Assembly (NCBI RefSeq): GCF_007993065.1
Contig: NZ_VOPL01000001.1
Span: forward strand, 620,001 to 684,000
DNA length: 64,000 bases
Direction of reading: 5' to 3'
From: Paracoccus aurantiacus
GTDB taxonomy: Bacteria > Pseudomonadota > Alphaproteobacteria > Rhodobacterales > Rhodobacteraceae
Every line of letters begins with the position of its first letter. Within the stretch, counting starts at the first letter, position 1. The notes beneath the pieces were generated by a model, which worked only from the letters and a program-made list of their open reading frames with translations, did no database searches and was not told the origin of the DNA. Positions 44,430-52,485 of the stretch are shown here, in pieces. A program made the translations under genes and the position numbers.

Positions 44430-46145
44430 ATGAAGGCAGCGCTTACAGCGGCAGTATTGGTAATGGCAGGACCGGCAGCGGCGCAGGTCAGGCAACCTGC
44501 GGCAACGGTGCCGACGGTCACGCAGGAGACGACCCCGGACAACAATACGGGCACGCCTGCGCAGACTCCGCAGGGCGGCGCGACCTCTGGCGTTGTGACC
44601 AAGCAATATGACGATGGCGGCGTGTACGAAGGCACGTTCCGCGGCGGGCTTCAGCACGGGCGCGGCAAGTACACGCTTCCCTCCGGCTATGAATATGAAG
44701 GCGACTGGGTCGAGGGCGAGATCGTCGGTCAGGGCCGCGCGCGCTTTCCCGACGGGTCCGTCTATGAAGGCTCTTTCGCGAAGGGCAAACCGAATGGCAC
44801 CGGCAAGATCACCTATGCCGATGGCGGCACATATGAAGGCGACTGGGTCGAAGGTCTGATTACCGGCCAGGGCGTCGCGAAATACGCCAATGGCGCGGTT
44901 TATGAAGGTGGATTCCAGAACGCCATGCATCACGGCAGGGGCCTGCTGACACAGCCAAGCGGCTATCGCTACGAAGGCGACTGGGTGAATGGCGCGAAAG
45001 AGGGCCAGGCGAAAATCACCTATCCGGACGGCGCGATCTATGAAGGCCAGATGCTGGCGGGGCAGCGCGCGGGTCGGGGCAAGCTGACAATGCCGGATGG
45101 GCTTATTTATGACGGGACGTGGGAAGCCGGGCAGATGTCGGGCCGGGGCGAGGTCACGCACCAGTCAGGCGACCGCTACGAAGGCCAGATGCGCGGCGGC
45201 AAACGCGAAGGCGAAGGTCGCGCCACCTATGCCAACGGCGACATCTACGAGGGCCAGTTCCGCGACGACAAGCGCGACGGCACCGGCACATTCACCGGCA
45301 CCGATGGCTATGTCTATCAGGGCCAGTGGGCCGCAGGACAGATGCAGGGACAGGGCCGCGTCACATATCCCGACGGGTCTGTCTATGAGGGCGAGATGGC
45401 CGCCGACCAGCCCGAGGGAACCGGCAAGATCACCTATACCGACGGCGCAAGCTATGAAGGCGATTGGCGCGCCGGCGTGATCCAGGGTCAGGGTCGCGCA
45501 TCCTACAGCAACGGCATGGTCTATGAGGGCAGCTTCCGCGATGCACGCATCGACGGTCAGGGGCGCATGACCTACCCCGATGGCTATGTGTATAACGGGC
45601 AATGGAAAGACGGGCAGCGTGTCGGGCGCGGTCAGGCGACCTATCCGGACGGAACCGTCTATACCGGCGAATTCGTCGATGGGCTGCGCGAAGGTCAGGG
45701 CAAGCTGACGACGCCTGCGGGCTTCATCTATGAAGGCGGCTGGAAAGCCGGAGAAATCGACGGCGAGGGCACCGCGCAATACGATACGGGCGACACCTAT
45801 ACCGGCCATTTCGCCGCCGGGAAACGGCAGGGTCAGGGCGTCATGCACTATGCCACGGGTCAAGTCGCGTCGGGCGAATGGGACCAGAACCGCTTCAGCG
45901 ACCCCGCCGGGGAAACCTCGTCACCGCAAGGCGCAACTGCGCCCGGTGCTGCGGATACCGGGGTGGCGCAAGACACCTCAGCGGCACCCCCTGAGGCCGC
46001 CTCGGCCGAGGACAACCTGACGCCACAGCTGCCGACCGAATCGGAGGCCGGGGAAATGCCGCAGGACGGCCAGACGGCCCTGCAGCCCGACACGTCGCTG
46101 CCAGCCGTGCCGGATACCACCGCCCCGACGGAGAGTTCGCAATGA
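44430..46145 (+). CDS. Exported MORN-repeat protein (18 repeats)
   Basis: The 571-residue protein has a signal peptide (1-18, ending AAA before QVRQP), a Thr/Pro linker, then 18 MORN repeats of exactly 23 residues each (66-479; consensus YEGxWxxGxxxGxGxxTYPDGxx), and an acidic Ser/Thr/Pro-rich tail (about 485-571). The uniform repeats should form one extended beta-sheet of about 36 strands. GGAGG before ATG 44430 decides the start. Its stop overlaps the next gene (ATGA). It is periplasmic or surface located; binding of lipids or peptidoglycan is inference. Confidence 0.9.
   Translation: MKAALTAAVLVMAGPAAAQVRQPAATVPTVTQETTPDNNTGTPAQTPQGGATSGVVTKQYDDGGVYEGTFRGGLQHGRGKYTLPSGYEYEGDWVEGEIVGQGRARFPDGSVYEGSFAKGKPNGTGKITYADGGTYEGDWVEGLITGQGVAKYANGAVYEGGFQNAMHHGRGLLTQPSGYRYEGDWVNGAKEGQAKITYPDGAIYEGQMLAGQRAGRGKLTMPDGLIYDGTWEAGQMSGRGEVTHQSGDRYEGQMRGGKREGEGRATYANGDIYEGQFRDDKRDGTGTFTGTDGYVYQGQWAAGQMQGQGRVTYPDGSVYEGEMAADQPEGTGKITYTDGASYEGDWRAGVIQGQGRASYSNGMVYEGSFRDARIDGQGRMTYPDGYVYNGQWKDGQRVGRGQATYPDGTVYTGEFVDGLREGQGKLTTPAGFIYEGGWKAGEIDGEGTAQYDTGDTYTGHFAAGKRQGQGVMHYATGQVASGEWDQNRFSDPAGETSSPQGATAPGAADTGVAQDTSAAPPEAASAEDNLTPQLPTESEAGEMPQDGQTALQPDTSLPAVPDTTAPTESSQ
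44625..45866 (+). repeat. 18 tandem 69-bp MORN-coding repeats
   Basis: Eighteen in-frame units of 69 bp run without a single insertion or deletion. Units differ at many positions, but the TAT/TAC-GAA-GGC start (YEG) and GGN-CAG/CGC-GGN core persist. This is a protein repeat, not a CRISPR array. Confidence 0.93.
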
Positions 46146-46306
46146 TCGTCATCGCCTGTGCTGTAATCGGCTTCGCGCTTGGCTGGGTGCGCGCGGGCCG
46201 GATAGGTGGCGACCAGAAGGACCGCGTGCAATGGGCGCTGGCGCATATGCTGGCGCTCGGCCTGCTGGGCCTTTTCGCCACACTCATCATCGCCCGCATG
46301 GCCTGA
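46142..46306 (+). CDS. Small two-helix membrane protein (54 aa)
   Basis: The protein starts MIVIACAVIGFALGWVRAGR, followed by a polar loop (IGGDQKDRVQWALAH) and a second helix (MLALGLLGLFATLII). Both starts and stops are fused with neighbours: ATGA with the MORN gene and TGATG with the VWA gene. This coupling makes it a real gene. It may anchor or assist the VWA protein at the inner membrane. Confidence 0.85.
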   Translation: MIVIACAVIGFALGWVRAGRIGGDQKDRVQWALAHMLALGLLGLFATLIIARMA

Positions 46307-47487
46307 TGTTCCGTCCGCTTCTCGACAGCCTGCGCCGCCACGGCGTGCCGGTCAGCCTTCGGGAATATCTTGACCTGCTGGCCGGTCTGGATGCCGGGGT
46401 CACGGGGTGGCATGTCGACGAGTTCTATCATTTCGCGCGCATCTCTCTGGTCAAGGATGAGCGCCATCTGGACCGCTTCGACCGCGCCTTCGCCGAAGCC
46501 TTTTCCGGCCTTGAACAGGTGCCGGTCGAGGCGCTTCTGGATCAGGTCGAACTGCCGCGGGAATGGCTGGAAAAGCTGGCCGAGAAGCTGCTGAGCGATG
46601 CCGAGAAGGCCGAGATCGAAAAGACCGGCAGCTTCGAGGCGCTGATGGAAAAGCTGCGCGAACGGCTGGCCGAACAGCAGGGACGCCATCAGGGCGGCAG
46701 CAAATGGGTCGGCACGGCGGGCACCTCACCCTTCGGTGCCTATGGGTATAACCCCGAAGGCGTGCGCATCGGGCAAAGCGAAAGCCGCCACAGGCGCGCG
46801 GTGAAGGTCTGGGACAAGCGCGAATTCCGCGATTTCGACGACAGTGTCGAGCTGGGTACCCGCAATATCAAGGTCGCCCTGAAGCGGCTGCGGCAATGGG
46901 CGCGCCACGGTGCCGCCGAGGAGCTGGACCTGCCCGCCACGATACGCGCGACCGCCGATCACGGCTATATCGACGTGCAGACCAGACCAGAGCGGCGGAA
47001 CGCCGTAAAGGTGCTGCTGTTTCTGGATGTCGGCGGCAGCATGGACGACCATATCCGCATCGTCGATGAATTGTTCAGCGCCGCGCGGGCAGAGTTCAAG
47101 CATATGGAGCATTACTTCTTCCACAACTGCCTTTACGAAAGCGTCTGGAAGGACTCGCGGCGTCGCTGGAACGAAACGACACCGACCTGGGACATCCTGC
47201 ATCGCTTCGGGCGCGACTATAAGTGCATCTTCGTGGGAGACGCCTCGATGTCGCCCTATGAGATCGCGGTGCCGGGTGGCGCGAACGAGCATTGGAACCC
47301 CGAACCCGGCGAGCTTTGGCTTCGCCGCGCCGCCGAGACATGGCCCGATCACGTCTGGCTGAACCCGGTTCCGCAGAAACATTGGCGCTATACCCAATCC
47401 ATCCGGATGATCGGCGACATTTTCGAGTCCCGCATGATGCCGCTGACGCTGGAAGGTCTGTCGCAGGCGATGCGGGTTCTGGGATGA
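46306..47487 (+). CDS. VWA domain protein, CoxE-like
   Basis: The 393-residue protein has an N-terminal helical domain (1-130), a middle region (FGAYGYNPEGVRIGQSESRHRRAVKVWDKREFRDFD) and a C-terminal von Willebrand A domain with the metal site DVGGSMDD (Asp241, Gly243, Ser245). Proteins of this type work with MoxR AAA+ ATPases in metal-centre or complex assembly, but no ATPase gene is adjacent here. It overlaps its neighbours on both sides. Confidence 0.9.
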   Translation: MFRPLLDSLRRHGVPVSLREYLDLLAGLDAGVTGWHVDEFYHFARISLVKDERHLDRFDRAFAEAFSGLEQVPVEALLDQVELPREWLEKLAEKLLSDAEKAEIEKTGSFEALMEKLRERLAEQQGRHQGGSKWVGTAGTSPFGAYGYNPEGVRIGQSESRHRRAVKVWDKREFRDFDDSVELGTRNIKVALKRLRQWARHGAAEELDLPATIRATADHGYIDVQTRPERRNAVKVLLFLDVGGSMDDHIRIVDELFSAARAEFKHMEHYFFHNCLYESVWKDSRRRWNETTPTWDILHRFGRDYKCIFVGDASMSPYEIAVPGGANEHWNPEPGELWLRRAAETWPDHVWLNPVPQKHWRYTQSIRMIGDIFESRMMPLTLEGLSQAMRVLG

Positions 47488-48071
47488 CGCAGGAGCTTCT
47501 GAGGCTGCTGCCCAGCTGGGGGCCTTGGCTGCTGGCGATCTCGGCATTCCTGTCCTGCATGATGGTGCCGGTGCCGACCTCGCTTCTGCTTATCAGCGCA
47601 GGGGCGCTTAGCGGGACCGGGCATGATTTTCTGTCGCTTGCCGCCGCCGGGGCGATTGGCGGCGCGTTCCTTGGCGACCTGACCGCGTTCTCGCTCTCGC
47701 GTCGTTTATCGCCACGCTTTGCCGGTCGCGGGGCGCGCTTTGCCACGGTGATGCGCAAGGCGCGCGAGTTCATGGCGCGGCGGGGGCTCATGGCGATTTT
47801 CCTGTCGCGCTGGCTGGTGACACCGCTTGGGCCGCCCACGAATTACGTCGCCGGCGCATCTGGTGTGGCGCTGCCGGGCTTTGCGGCGGCCTCGCTTGGC
47901 GGCGAAGTGATCTGGGCGGCGCTGCATCTTGGGATCGGCCATGTCTTCGGACGCCAGTTTCGCAACAGCGATGCGGCCGAAATCAAGGCGCTTGCCGCCG
48001 TTGCCTGCGCGATGACGCTGTTCCTTCTTGCGCGCTGGCTCTGGCGTCGGATGCACAGGCCCACCATATAG
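47484..48071 (+). CDS. DedA family membrane protein (SNARE-associated)
   Basis: The 195-residue protein has about five helices and the DedA core: VPVPTSLLLISAGALSG, GAFLGDLTAFSLSRRL, and the FLSRWLVTPLGPPTNYVAGASGVALPGF segment that carries the conserved Arg. DedA proteins recycle undecaprenyl phosphate or move phospholipids across the inner membrane. ATGA overlap couples it to the VWA gene; the M48 gene starts 5 bp after its stop. Confidence 0.9.
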   Translation: MTQELLRLLPSWGPWLLAISAFLSCMMVPVPTSLLLISAGALSGTGHDFLSLAAAGAIGGAFLGDLTAFSLSRRLSPRFAGRGARFATVMRKAREFMARRGLMAIFLSRWLVTPLGPPTNYVAGASGVALPGFAAASLGGEVIWAALHLGIGHVFGRQFRNSDAAEIKALAAVACAMTLFLLARWLWRRMHRPTI

Positions 48072-48076
48072 ATGCC

Positions 48077-48763
48077 ATGTTGAAGTTTCTGCCCCTGCTG
48101 TTGCTGATCGCCTATGGCTTTGCCATCTGGTTCTTTTCGGCGTGGCGCATGAAGCAGGACCTGAACGAGCGTTCGACACCCCTTGACGATGCGCGACTGA
48201 ACCCGCTTCTCGACCGGCTTGGCGCGGCAATGGATCTGCCGCGCATCCGGGCGCATATCTATGAAATTCCGGCGATAAACGGGCTGGCGGCACCCGATGG
48301 GCGCATCTTCATCACGCGCGGCTTTCTGGAACGCATGGAGAATGGCGAGGTCACGCCCGAAGAAATCACCGGCGTCGTCGCGCATGAGTTGGGCCATGTC
48401 GCGCATGGCCACAGCAAGCGGCGGATGATCGACTTTGCCGGCCAGAACGTGCTGCGTTCGGTGCTTCTTGTCACCATCGGGCGCTTTCTGCCCTTTGTCG
48501 GCCCATGGCTCATCAACCTGATGCTGGCGGCGATGGTCGCGCGCCTGTCGCAGAAGGACGAGTTCGAGGCTGACCGTTTCGCGACCGCGCTGATGGTCAA
48601 ATCGGGGATCGGGGCGGCGCCCCAGATCTCGCTTTTTCGCAAGCTTGAAAAACTTACCGGCGGACGCCGGGCCAACGCGCCGGCATGGCTTTTGTCGCAT
48701 CCTGCGCTGGATCGTCGCATTGCCGCGATCGAAGCCAATCGCGAACGCTGGAAGGACCGTTAA
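48077..48763 (+). CDS. M48 family membrane metalloprotease
   Basis: The 228-residue protein has an N-terminal membrane helix (4-23), the zinc motif HELGH (103-107, GVVAHELGHVAHGHSKRRM) and the downstream zinc ligand in QKDEFEADRFAT. A hydrophobic segment lies between them (about 128-158). It resembles HtpX/BepA-type quality-control proteases but is short. It closes the MORN operon and overlaps the end of the fnr gene by 4 bp tail to tail. Confidence 0.92.
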   Translation: MLKFLPLLLLIAYGFAIWFFSAWRMKQDLNERSTPLDDARLNPLLDRLGAAMDLPRIRAHIYEIPAINGLAAPDGRIFITRGFLERMENGEVTPEEITGVVAHELGHVAHGHSKRRMIDFAGQNVLRSVLLVTIGRFLPFVGPWLINLMLAAMVARLSQKDEFEADRFATALMVKSGIGAAPQISLFRKLEKLTGGRRANAPAWLLSHPALDRRIAAIEANRERWKDR

Positions 48764-49527
48764 GCCCGCGCGCTGTCGCGATCGCCGCCGCTTTCGGCCA
48801 GAAGGCGGGCGTAATCTGGCACGTCCACGTCGCGATTGCCCGAAAGCCGGATCACCCCGTCACGTCGCAGCGCCGATATCTGGCGGCTGACCGTTTCCAG
48901 CGTCAGGCCCAGATAGTCAGCCATCGCCTCGCGTGTCAGCGGCAAGGACAGGCTCAGGGACTGGCCCGGCCGGGCAAAGTTTACCGCCGCACCACGCCGC
49001 GCGAGGATGACAAGGAACGACGCGATCTTCTCGCGGGCGGTCTTGCGGCCCAGAAGCAGCATCCATTCGCGCGCCGCGTCCAACTCGTCCAGGGTCATTT
49101 CCAGAAGCCGCGTCGTCAGGCGGGGATTGCAGGCCAGCATCACCTCGAAAGGCTTGCGCCGGAAGCAGCAAAGCTGCATCGAGGTTGCCGCTGTGACCGT
49201 ATATCCCGCGCAATCGCGCCCCGGTCGGCCCAGAAAATCACTTGGCAGCAACAGGCCGACCATCTGCGTGCGCCCATCTTCCAGCGTCTGGGTCAGGCTT
49301 GCCACCCCATCAACGACGGATGCCACGAAATCCATCGGCTCGCCCATCAGGGCGATCACCTGCCCGGCCTCGCAGCGGCGATAATATTTCGTCGCCTCCA
49401 GCCGCGTCAGATCGTCCGCCTCGCAATGCGCGCAGATCGCCCGGTCACGGATCGGGCACTGATCGCAGCTTGGCAGATCGTCGGGATACCGCACCTGACC
49501 GGCGAAAATCGGGGCCTTTACCTGCAT
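48760..49527 (-). CDS. fnr: FNR-type oxygen-sensing regulator (FnrP/FnrL)
   Basis: The 255-residue CRP/FNR protein carries an N-terminal cluster motif CDQCPIRDRAICAHC (Cys21, Cys24, Cys32) and a fourth cysteine, Cys106 (RDCAGYT), which together can hold an oxygen-labile [4Fe-4S] centre. The C-terminal helix-turn-helix reads LTREAMADYLGLTLETVSRQISAL, with the E..SR recognition residues of FNR that bind TTGAT. It should activate genes at low oxygen. A matching box lies before hemA. Confidence 0.95.
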   Translation of the reverse strand: MQVKAPIFAGQVRYPDDLPSCDQCPIRDRAICAHCEADDLTRLEATKYYRRCEAGQVIALMGEPMDFVASVVDGVASLTQTLEDGRTQMVGLLLPSDFLGRPGRDCAGYTVTAATSMQLCCFRRKPFEVMLACNPRLTTRLLEMTLDELDAAREWMLLLGRKTAREKIASFLVILARRGAAVNFARPGQSLSLSLPLTREAMADYLGLTLETVSRQISALRRDGVIRLSGNRDVDVPDYARLLAESGGDRDSARA

Positions 49528-49579
49528 GAGTGAATTATCCTGTACGCCAGCACTTGCTACGCCGATGACAGGACAAGCG

Positions 49580-49607
49580 CAACCGCGCGCTGCCCCGCAC
49601 GCGGTTG
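49580..49607. terminator. Hairpin between rodZ-like and fnr genes
   Basis: CAACCGCG / CGCGGTTG stem of 8 bp with a 12-base loop lies about 65 bp after the RodZ-like stop (minus strand). No T-run is present. Confidence 0.4.
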
Positions 49608-49670
49608 TCAGATATCATCGAACGGATGGAAACTGGCGCGCTGTCAGGTGCGGACGATCAGCCCGTGCGA

Positions 49671-50987
49671 TCAGTCCTGACGAAGCGGGATCGGCTGCGC
49701 GTCGCCCGTGTCACCCTGCATAAGCGCAGGATCGGCCGAGGCCACCGCGACCAGCTTTTTCAGGTCTTCGTCCTTCGACAGATCCGCAAATGCATAGCGC
49801 GAGGTGAGGCTTGACGGGGACAGTTCAACATTCTTGACGACCTGCGCGCCGGGCGCTGCCGGACCGTAAGTGCGGCCATTGACCATGAAATAGACAGCGC
49901 CGGAGTTCCCTGCACGCAGCACCGGCGGCGATTCAAGCTTCGGCATCGCGAAGCGCTCGCCCGCATCCATGGTCTTTTCCAGCAAGACGGTCCCATCAGC
50001 AGAGGTTACGCGCACCCAGGCCGGACGCACCGCGACAAGTTCAAGCTCCGGCGCGTCGGGCGCGACGGTCCGCACAGCAAGCTGATCGGCGGGCAGTTGC
50101 GGCCCATAGTCCGTGCCGCGTGCCAGCAGCCGCGTTGGGCCGCCCGACACCGTCTGAAGTGCCCCATTTACCGCGCCTGCCGGAACCACCGTCGCCGTAC
50201 CCTGCCCGGCCACCTCTGCCGCCGAGGCAACCGCCTCTGGCGAGGGAAGTTCAGGATCGATGGAGGCGATCGGGCTGTCACGCGCCGTCAGAACCGGGAC
50301 TTCCAGAACCTGCGGGCGATAGATCCGGTCGATGCCTTCGGGTTGCGGCAGGTTGACGGCAAGATCATCAGTCTCGTCCGAGACCGGCTGGGCCGCCGGT
50401 TCGGCCGGGTCAAGCGAAGCGGTTACACCGGGAACCTGATCCCCCGGCGTCAGATTAACTTTCTGCAATTCCTGCAGGACCGACCAACCGCCATAACCCA
50501 GCCCCGCCACCAGCGCGATCAGCACGAAAAGCGATCCGACTGCCCGCGGCTCGACCGACGACCAGAAGGGTTCAGGCTGCGGGATGAACAGCGCGCGCGG
50601 GTTTGCCAGCGCCTCTGCCGGGTCCGAGGGACGACGCTGCGGCTTGGGACCGGACGCGGATGCCGCCATGCCGTGGGTCGGCTCAAAGCCAGATTCGGCG
50701 CAGAATCTGCGAAACACCCAATCCGGGTCCATACGAAGATAGCGCGCATAGGACCGCACATAGCCAGAGATGAAGCTGGGTGCGTCAAAGGCGGAAATGT
50801 CGCAGTTCTCGATGGCGGCGATATAGCTTGCCCGGATGCGCAGCTCTCGCTGAACATCCAGCAGCGACTTACCCAAAGTCGCACGCTCACCCCGCATGAT
50901 ATCGCCGAGCGGCGAATCATAGTCCTCGACCCCGGAATCAGGTCCGGGTTCATGCTGTGGCGAAGATTTAGCCGGCAGCCCGATCAT
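49671..50987 (-). CDS. RodZ-like protein (HTH_25 plus DUF4115)
   Basis: The 438-residue protein has an N-terminal cytosolic helix-turn-helix domain (about 25-95; LGDIMRGERATLGKSLLDVQRELRIR, SFISGYVRSYARYL), a basic linker, one membrane helix (about 149-171, AVGSLFVLIALVAGLGYGGW), a Pro-rich periplasmic stretch and a C-terminal DUF4115 domain (about 325-400, VRPAWVRVTSADGTVLLEKTMDAGERF). RodZ links MreB to the cell wall machinery. A TATATA-like -10 lies just before the ATG. Confidence 0.88.
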   Translation of the reverse strand: MIGLPAKSSPQHEPGPDSGVEDYDSPLGDIMRGERATLGKSLLDVQRELRIRASYIAAIENCDISAFDAPSFISGYVRSYARYLRMDPDWVFRRFCAESGFEPTHGMAASASGPKPQRRPSDPAEALANPRALFIPQPEPFWSSVEPRAVGSLFVLIALVAGLGYGGWSVLQELQKVNLTPGDQVPGVTASLDPAEPAAQPVSDETDDLAVNLPQPEGIDRIYRPQVLEVPVLTARDSPIASIDPELPSPEAVASAAEVAGQGTATVVPAGAVNGALQTVSGGPTRLLARGTDYGPQLPADQLAVRTVAPDAPELELVAVRPAWVRVTSADGTVLLEKTMDAGERFAMPKLESPPVLRAGNSGAVYFMVNGRTYGPAAPGAQVVKNVELSPSSLTSRYAFADLSKDEDLKKLVAVASADPALMQGDTGDAQPIPLRQD

Positions 50988-51101
50988 TCACGCCTGTCCT
51001 ATATACTCTGCCCCGAAGCAAGTCGCGCGAATCGCAACTTTGCATAACTTAGTTAAGAGAAGGTTATCACAGACGCGAGAGAGGATCACCCCGAACTGCT
51101 G

Positions 51102-52331
51102 TTACGCTACAGCAACCGAGCGATTCAGTTTGCACTGTGCCCAGAGCGCATCCATGCCGCGCACCAACGCGTCGATCTGATCGGGCGTATGCACGGGAGA
51201 AGGCGTGAAACGCAGGCGTTCGGTGCCACGCGGGACGGTCGGGAAGTTAATCGGCTGGACATAGATGCCGAAATCCCGCAGCAGCATGTCGGAAAGGGCC
51301 TTGCAATGGACCGGATTACCGACATGCACAGGCACGATATGGCTGCCGTGATCTATGATCGGCATGCCCAGCCCCTTCAGCCGCATTTTCAGGATCCGGG
51401 CGTGCAACTGCTGCATGTCACGCAGCTTTTGCCCCTCTGCGGTCTTCAGAAACGCGATCGAGGCGGCCGCCCCCGCCGCCACCGCGGGCGGAAGCGAGGT
51501 GGTGAAGATGAAACCTGGCGCATAGCTGCGGATCGCATCGACCATCTTCGCGCTTGCAGCGATGTATCCGCCAAAAACGCCGAATGCCTTGCCGAGCGTG
51601 CCGTTGAAAATGTCGATCCGCGCGGATAGCCCGTCGCGTTCCGCAACCCCGCCGCCACGCGGCCCGTACATCCCGACCGCGTGAACCTCGTCCAGATAGG
51701 TCAGCGCACTGAATTCATCCGCAAGATCGCAGATCGCCGCAATGGGGCCGAAATCGCCGTCCATCGAATAAATCGATTCGAAGGCGATCAGCTTTGGCGC
51801 GTCCGGGTCGTCGGCCTCCAGCAATTCGCGCAGGTGCGCCACGTCGTTATGACGGAAAATCCGCTTGGCACCGTCGAACCGCTTGATGCCTTCGATCATC
51901 GAGGCGTGGTTGAGTTCGTCCGAATAGATAATGAGTCCCGGAAACAGCTTGCGCAGCGTCGAGAGCGTCGCATCATTCGCAATGTAAGCGCTTGAAAAGA
52001 CGAGTGCCGATTCCTTCTTGTGAAGGTCGGCAAGTTCCGCCTCAAGCCGTTTGTGATAGACGGTGGTGCCCGAAATGTTGCGCGTGCCGCCGGACCCTGC
52101 GCCGGTCGCATCCAGCGCCTCGTGCATCGCCGACAGCACCGCAGGATGCTGACCCATGCCCAGATAGTCATTGCCGCACCAGACCGTGATTTCCTGTTCA
52201 GTCCCGTCAGGACGGGTCCACATGGCATGCGGGAAGGCACCCTTGCGACGTTCGATGTCGATGAATGTGCGATAGCGTCCTTCTTCATGAAGCTTGCCAA
52301 TCGCCAGATCGAGAGCGGCGTCGTAATTCAT
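51102..52331 (-). CDS. hemA: 5-aminolevulinate synthase
   Basis: HemA condenses glycine and succinyl-CoA, the first step of the alphaproteobacterial (C4) heme and tetrapyrrole pathway. The 409-residue PLP enzyme has [12 protein letters not shown], the [10 protein letters not shown] loop, [15 protein letters not shown] with the ring-binding Asp, and Lys248 in [20 protein letters not shown] precedes the ATG. The promoter carries an FNR box, linking heme supply to oxygen. Confidence 0.98.
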   Translation of the reverse strand: MNYDAALDLAIGKLHEEGRYRTFIDIERRKGAFPHAMWTRPDGTEQEITVWCGNDYLGMGQHPAVLSAMHEALDATGAGSGGTRNISGTTVYHKRLEAELADLHKKESALVFSSAYIANDATLSTLRKLFPGLIIYSDELNHASMIEGIKRFDGAKRIFRHNDVAHLRELLEADDPDAPKLIAFESIYSMDGDFGPIAAICDLADEFSALTYLDEVHAVGMYGPRGGGVAERDGLSARIDIFNGTLGKAFGVFGGYIAASAKMVDAIRSYAPGFIFTTSLPPAVAAGAAASIAFLKTAEGQKLRDMQQLHARILKMRLKGLGMPIIDHGSHIVPVHVGNPVHCKALSDMLLRDFGIYVQPINFPTVPRGTERLRFTPSPVHTPDQIDALVRGMDALWAQCKLNRSVAVA

Positions 52332-52376
52332 CGCGGGGTCCCTTGCCTTGCTTGCTGGGTGCGATCATGTCAGATC

Positions 52377-52405
52377 AATATGCGTGCGACATTGATAAGG
52401 GTCAA
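52377..52405 (-). promoter_or_regulatory. hemA promoter with FNR box
   Basis: TTGATAAGGGTCAA (52392-52405) matches the FNR consensus TTGAT-N4-(A/G)TCAA on both arms. On the minus strand its arm TTGACC also forms a -35 hexamer, followed after 17 bp by CATATT (52382-52377). A second -10-like CATGAT (52369-52364) would place the box near -41.5, the usual activating position. The box lies 61-74 bp before the hemA ATG. Confidence 0.8.
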
Positions 52406-52485
52406 ATGCGCCGAGTTACAGGGCAAACTTCCCTTTTTGTCGTGAGGTTTCCACGGGTTAATCCCAATAAAAATAGTCAGAAAAG

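Noticed and set aside
42642..45161. A single minus-strand reading frame of 839 codons covering nadE and the MORN gene
   Set aside because: The first 280 codons are the reverse strand of the MORN repeats and the leader. The nadE family start, with GAGG before it, is at 44312.
44625..45866. Regular 69-bp periodicity suggesting a CRISPR array or minisatellite
   Set aside because: The units are in frame, diverged and encode MORN motifs. There are no conserved repeat/variable spacer blocks and no cas genes.
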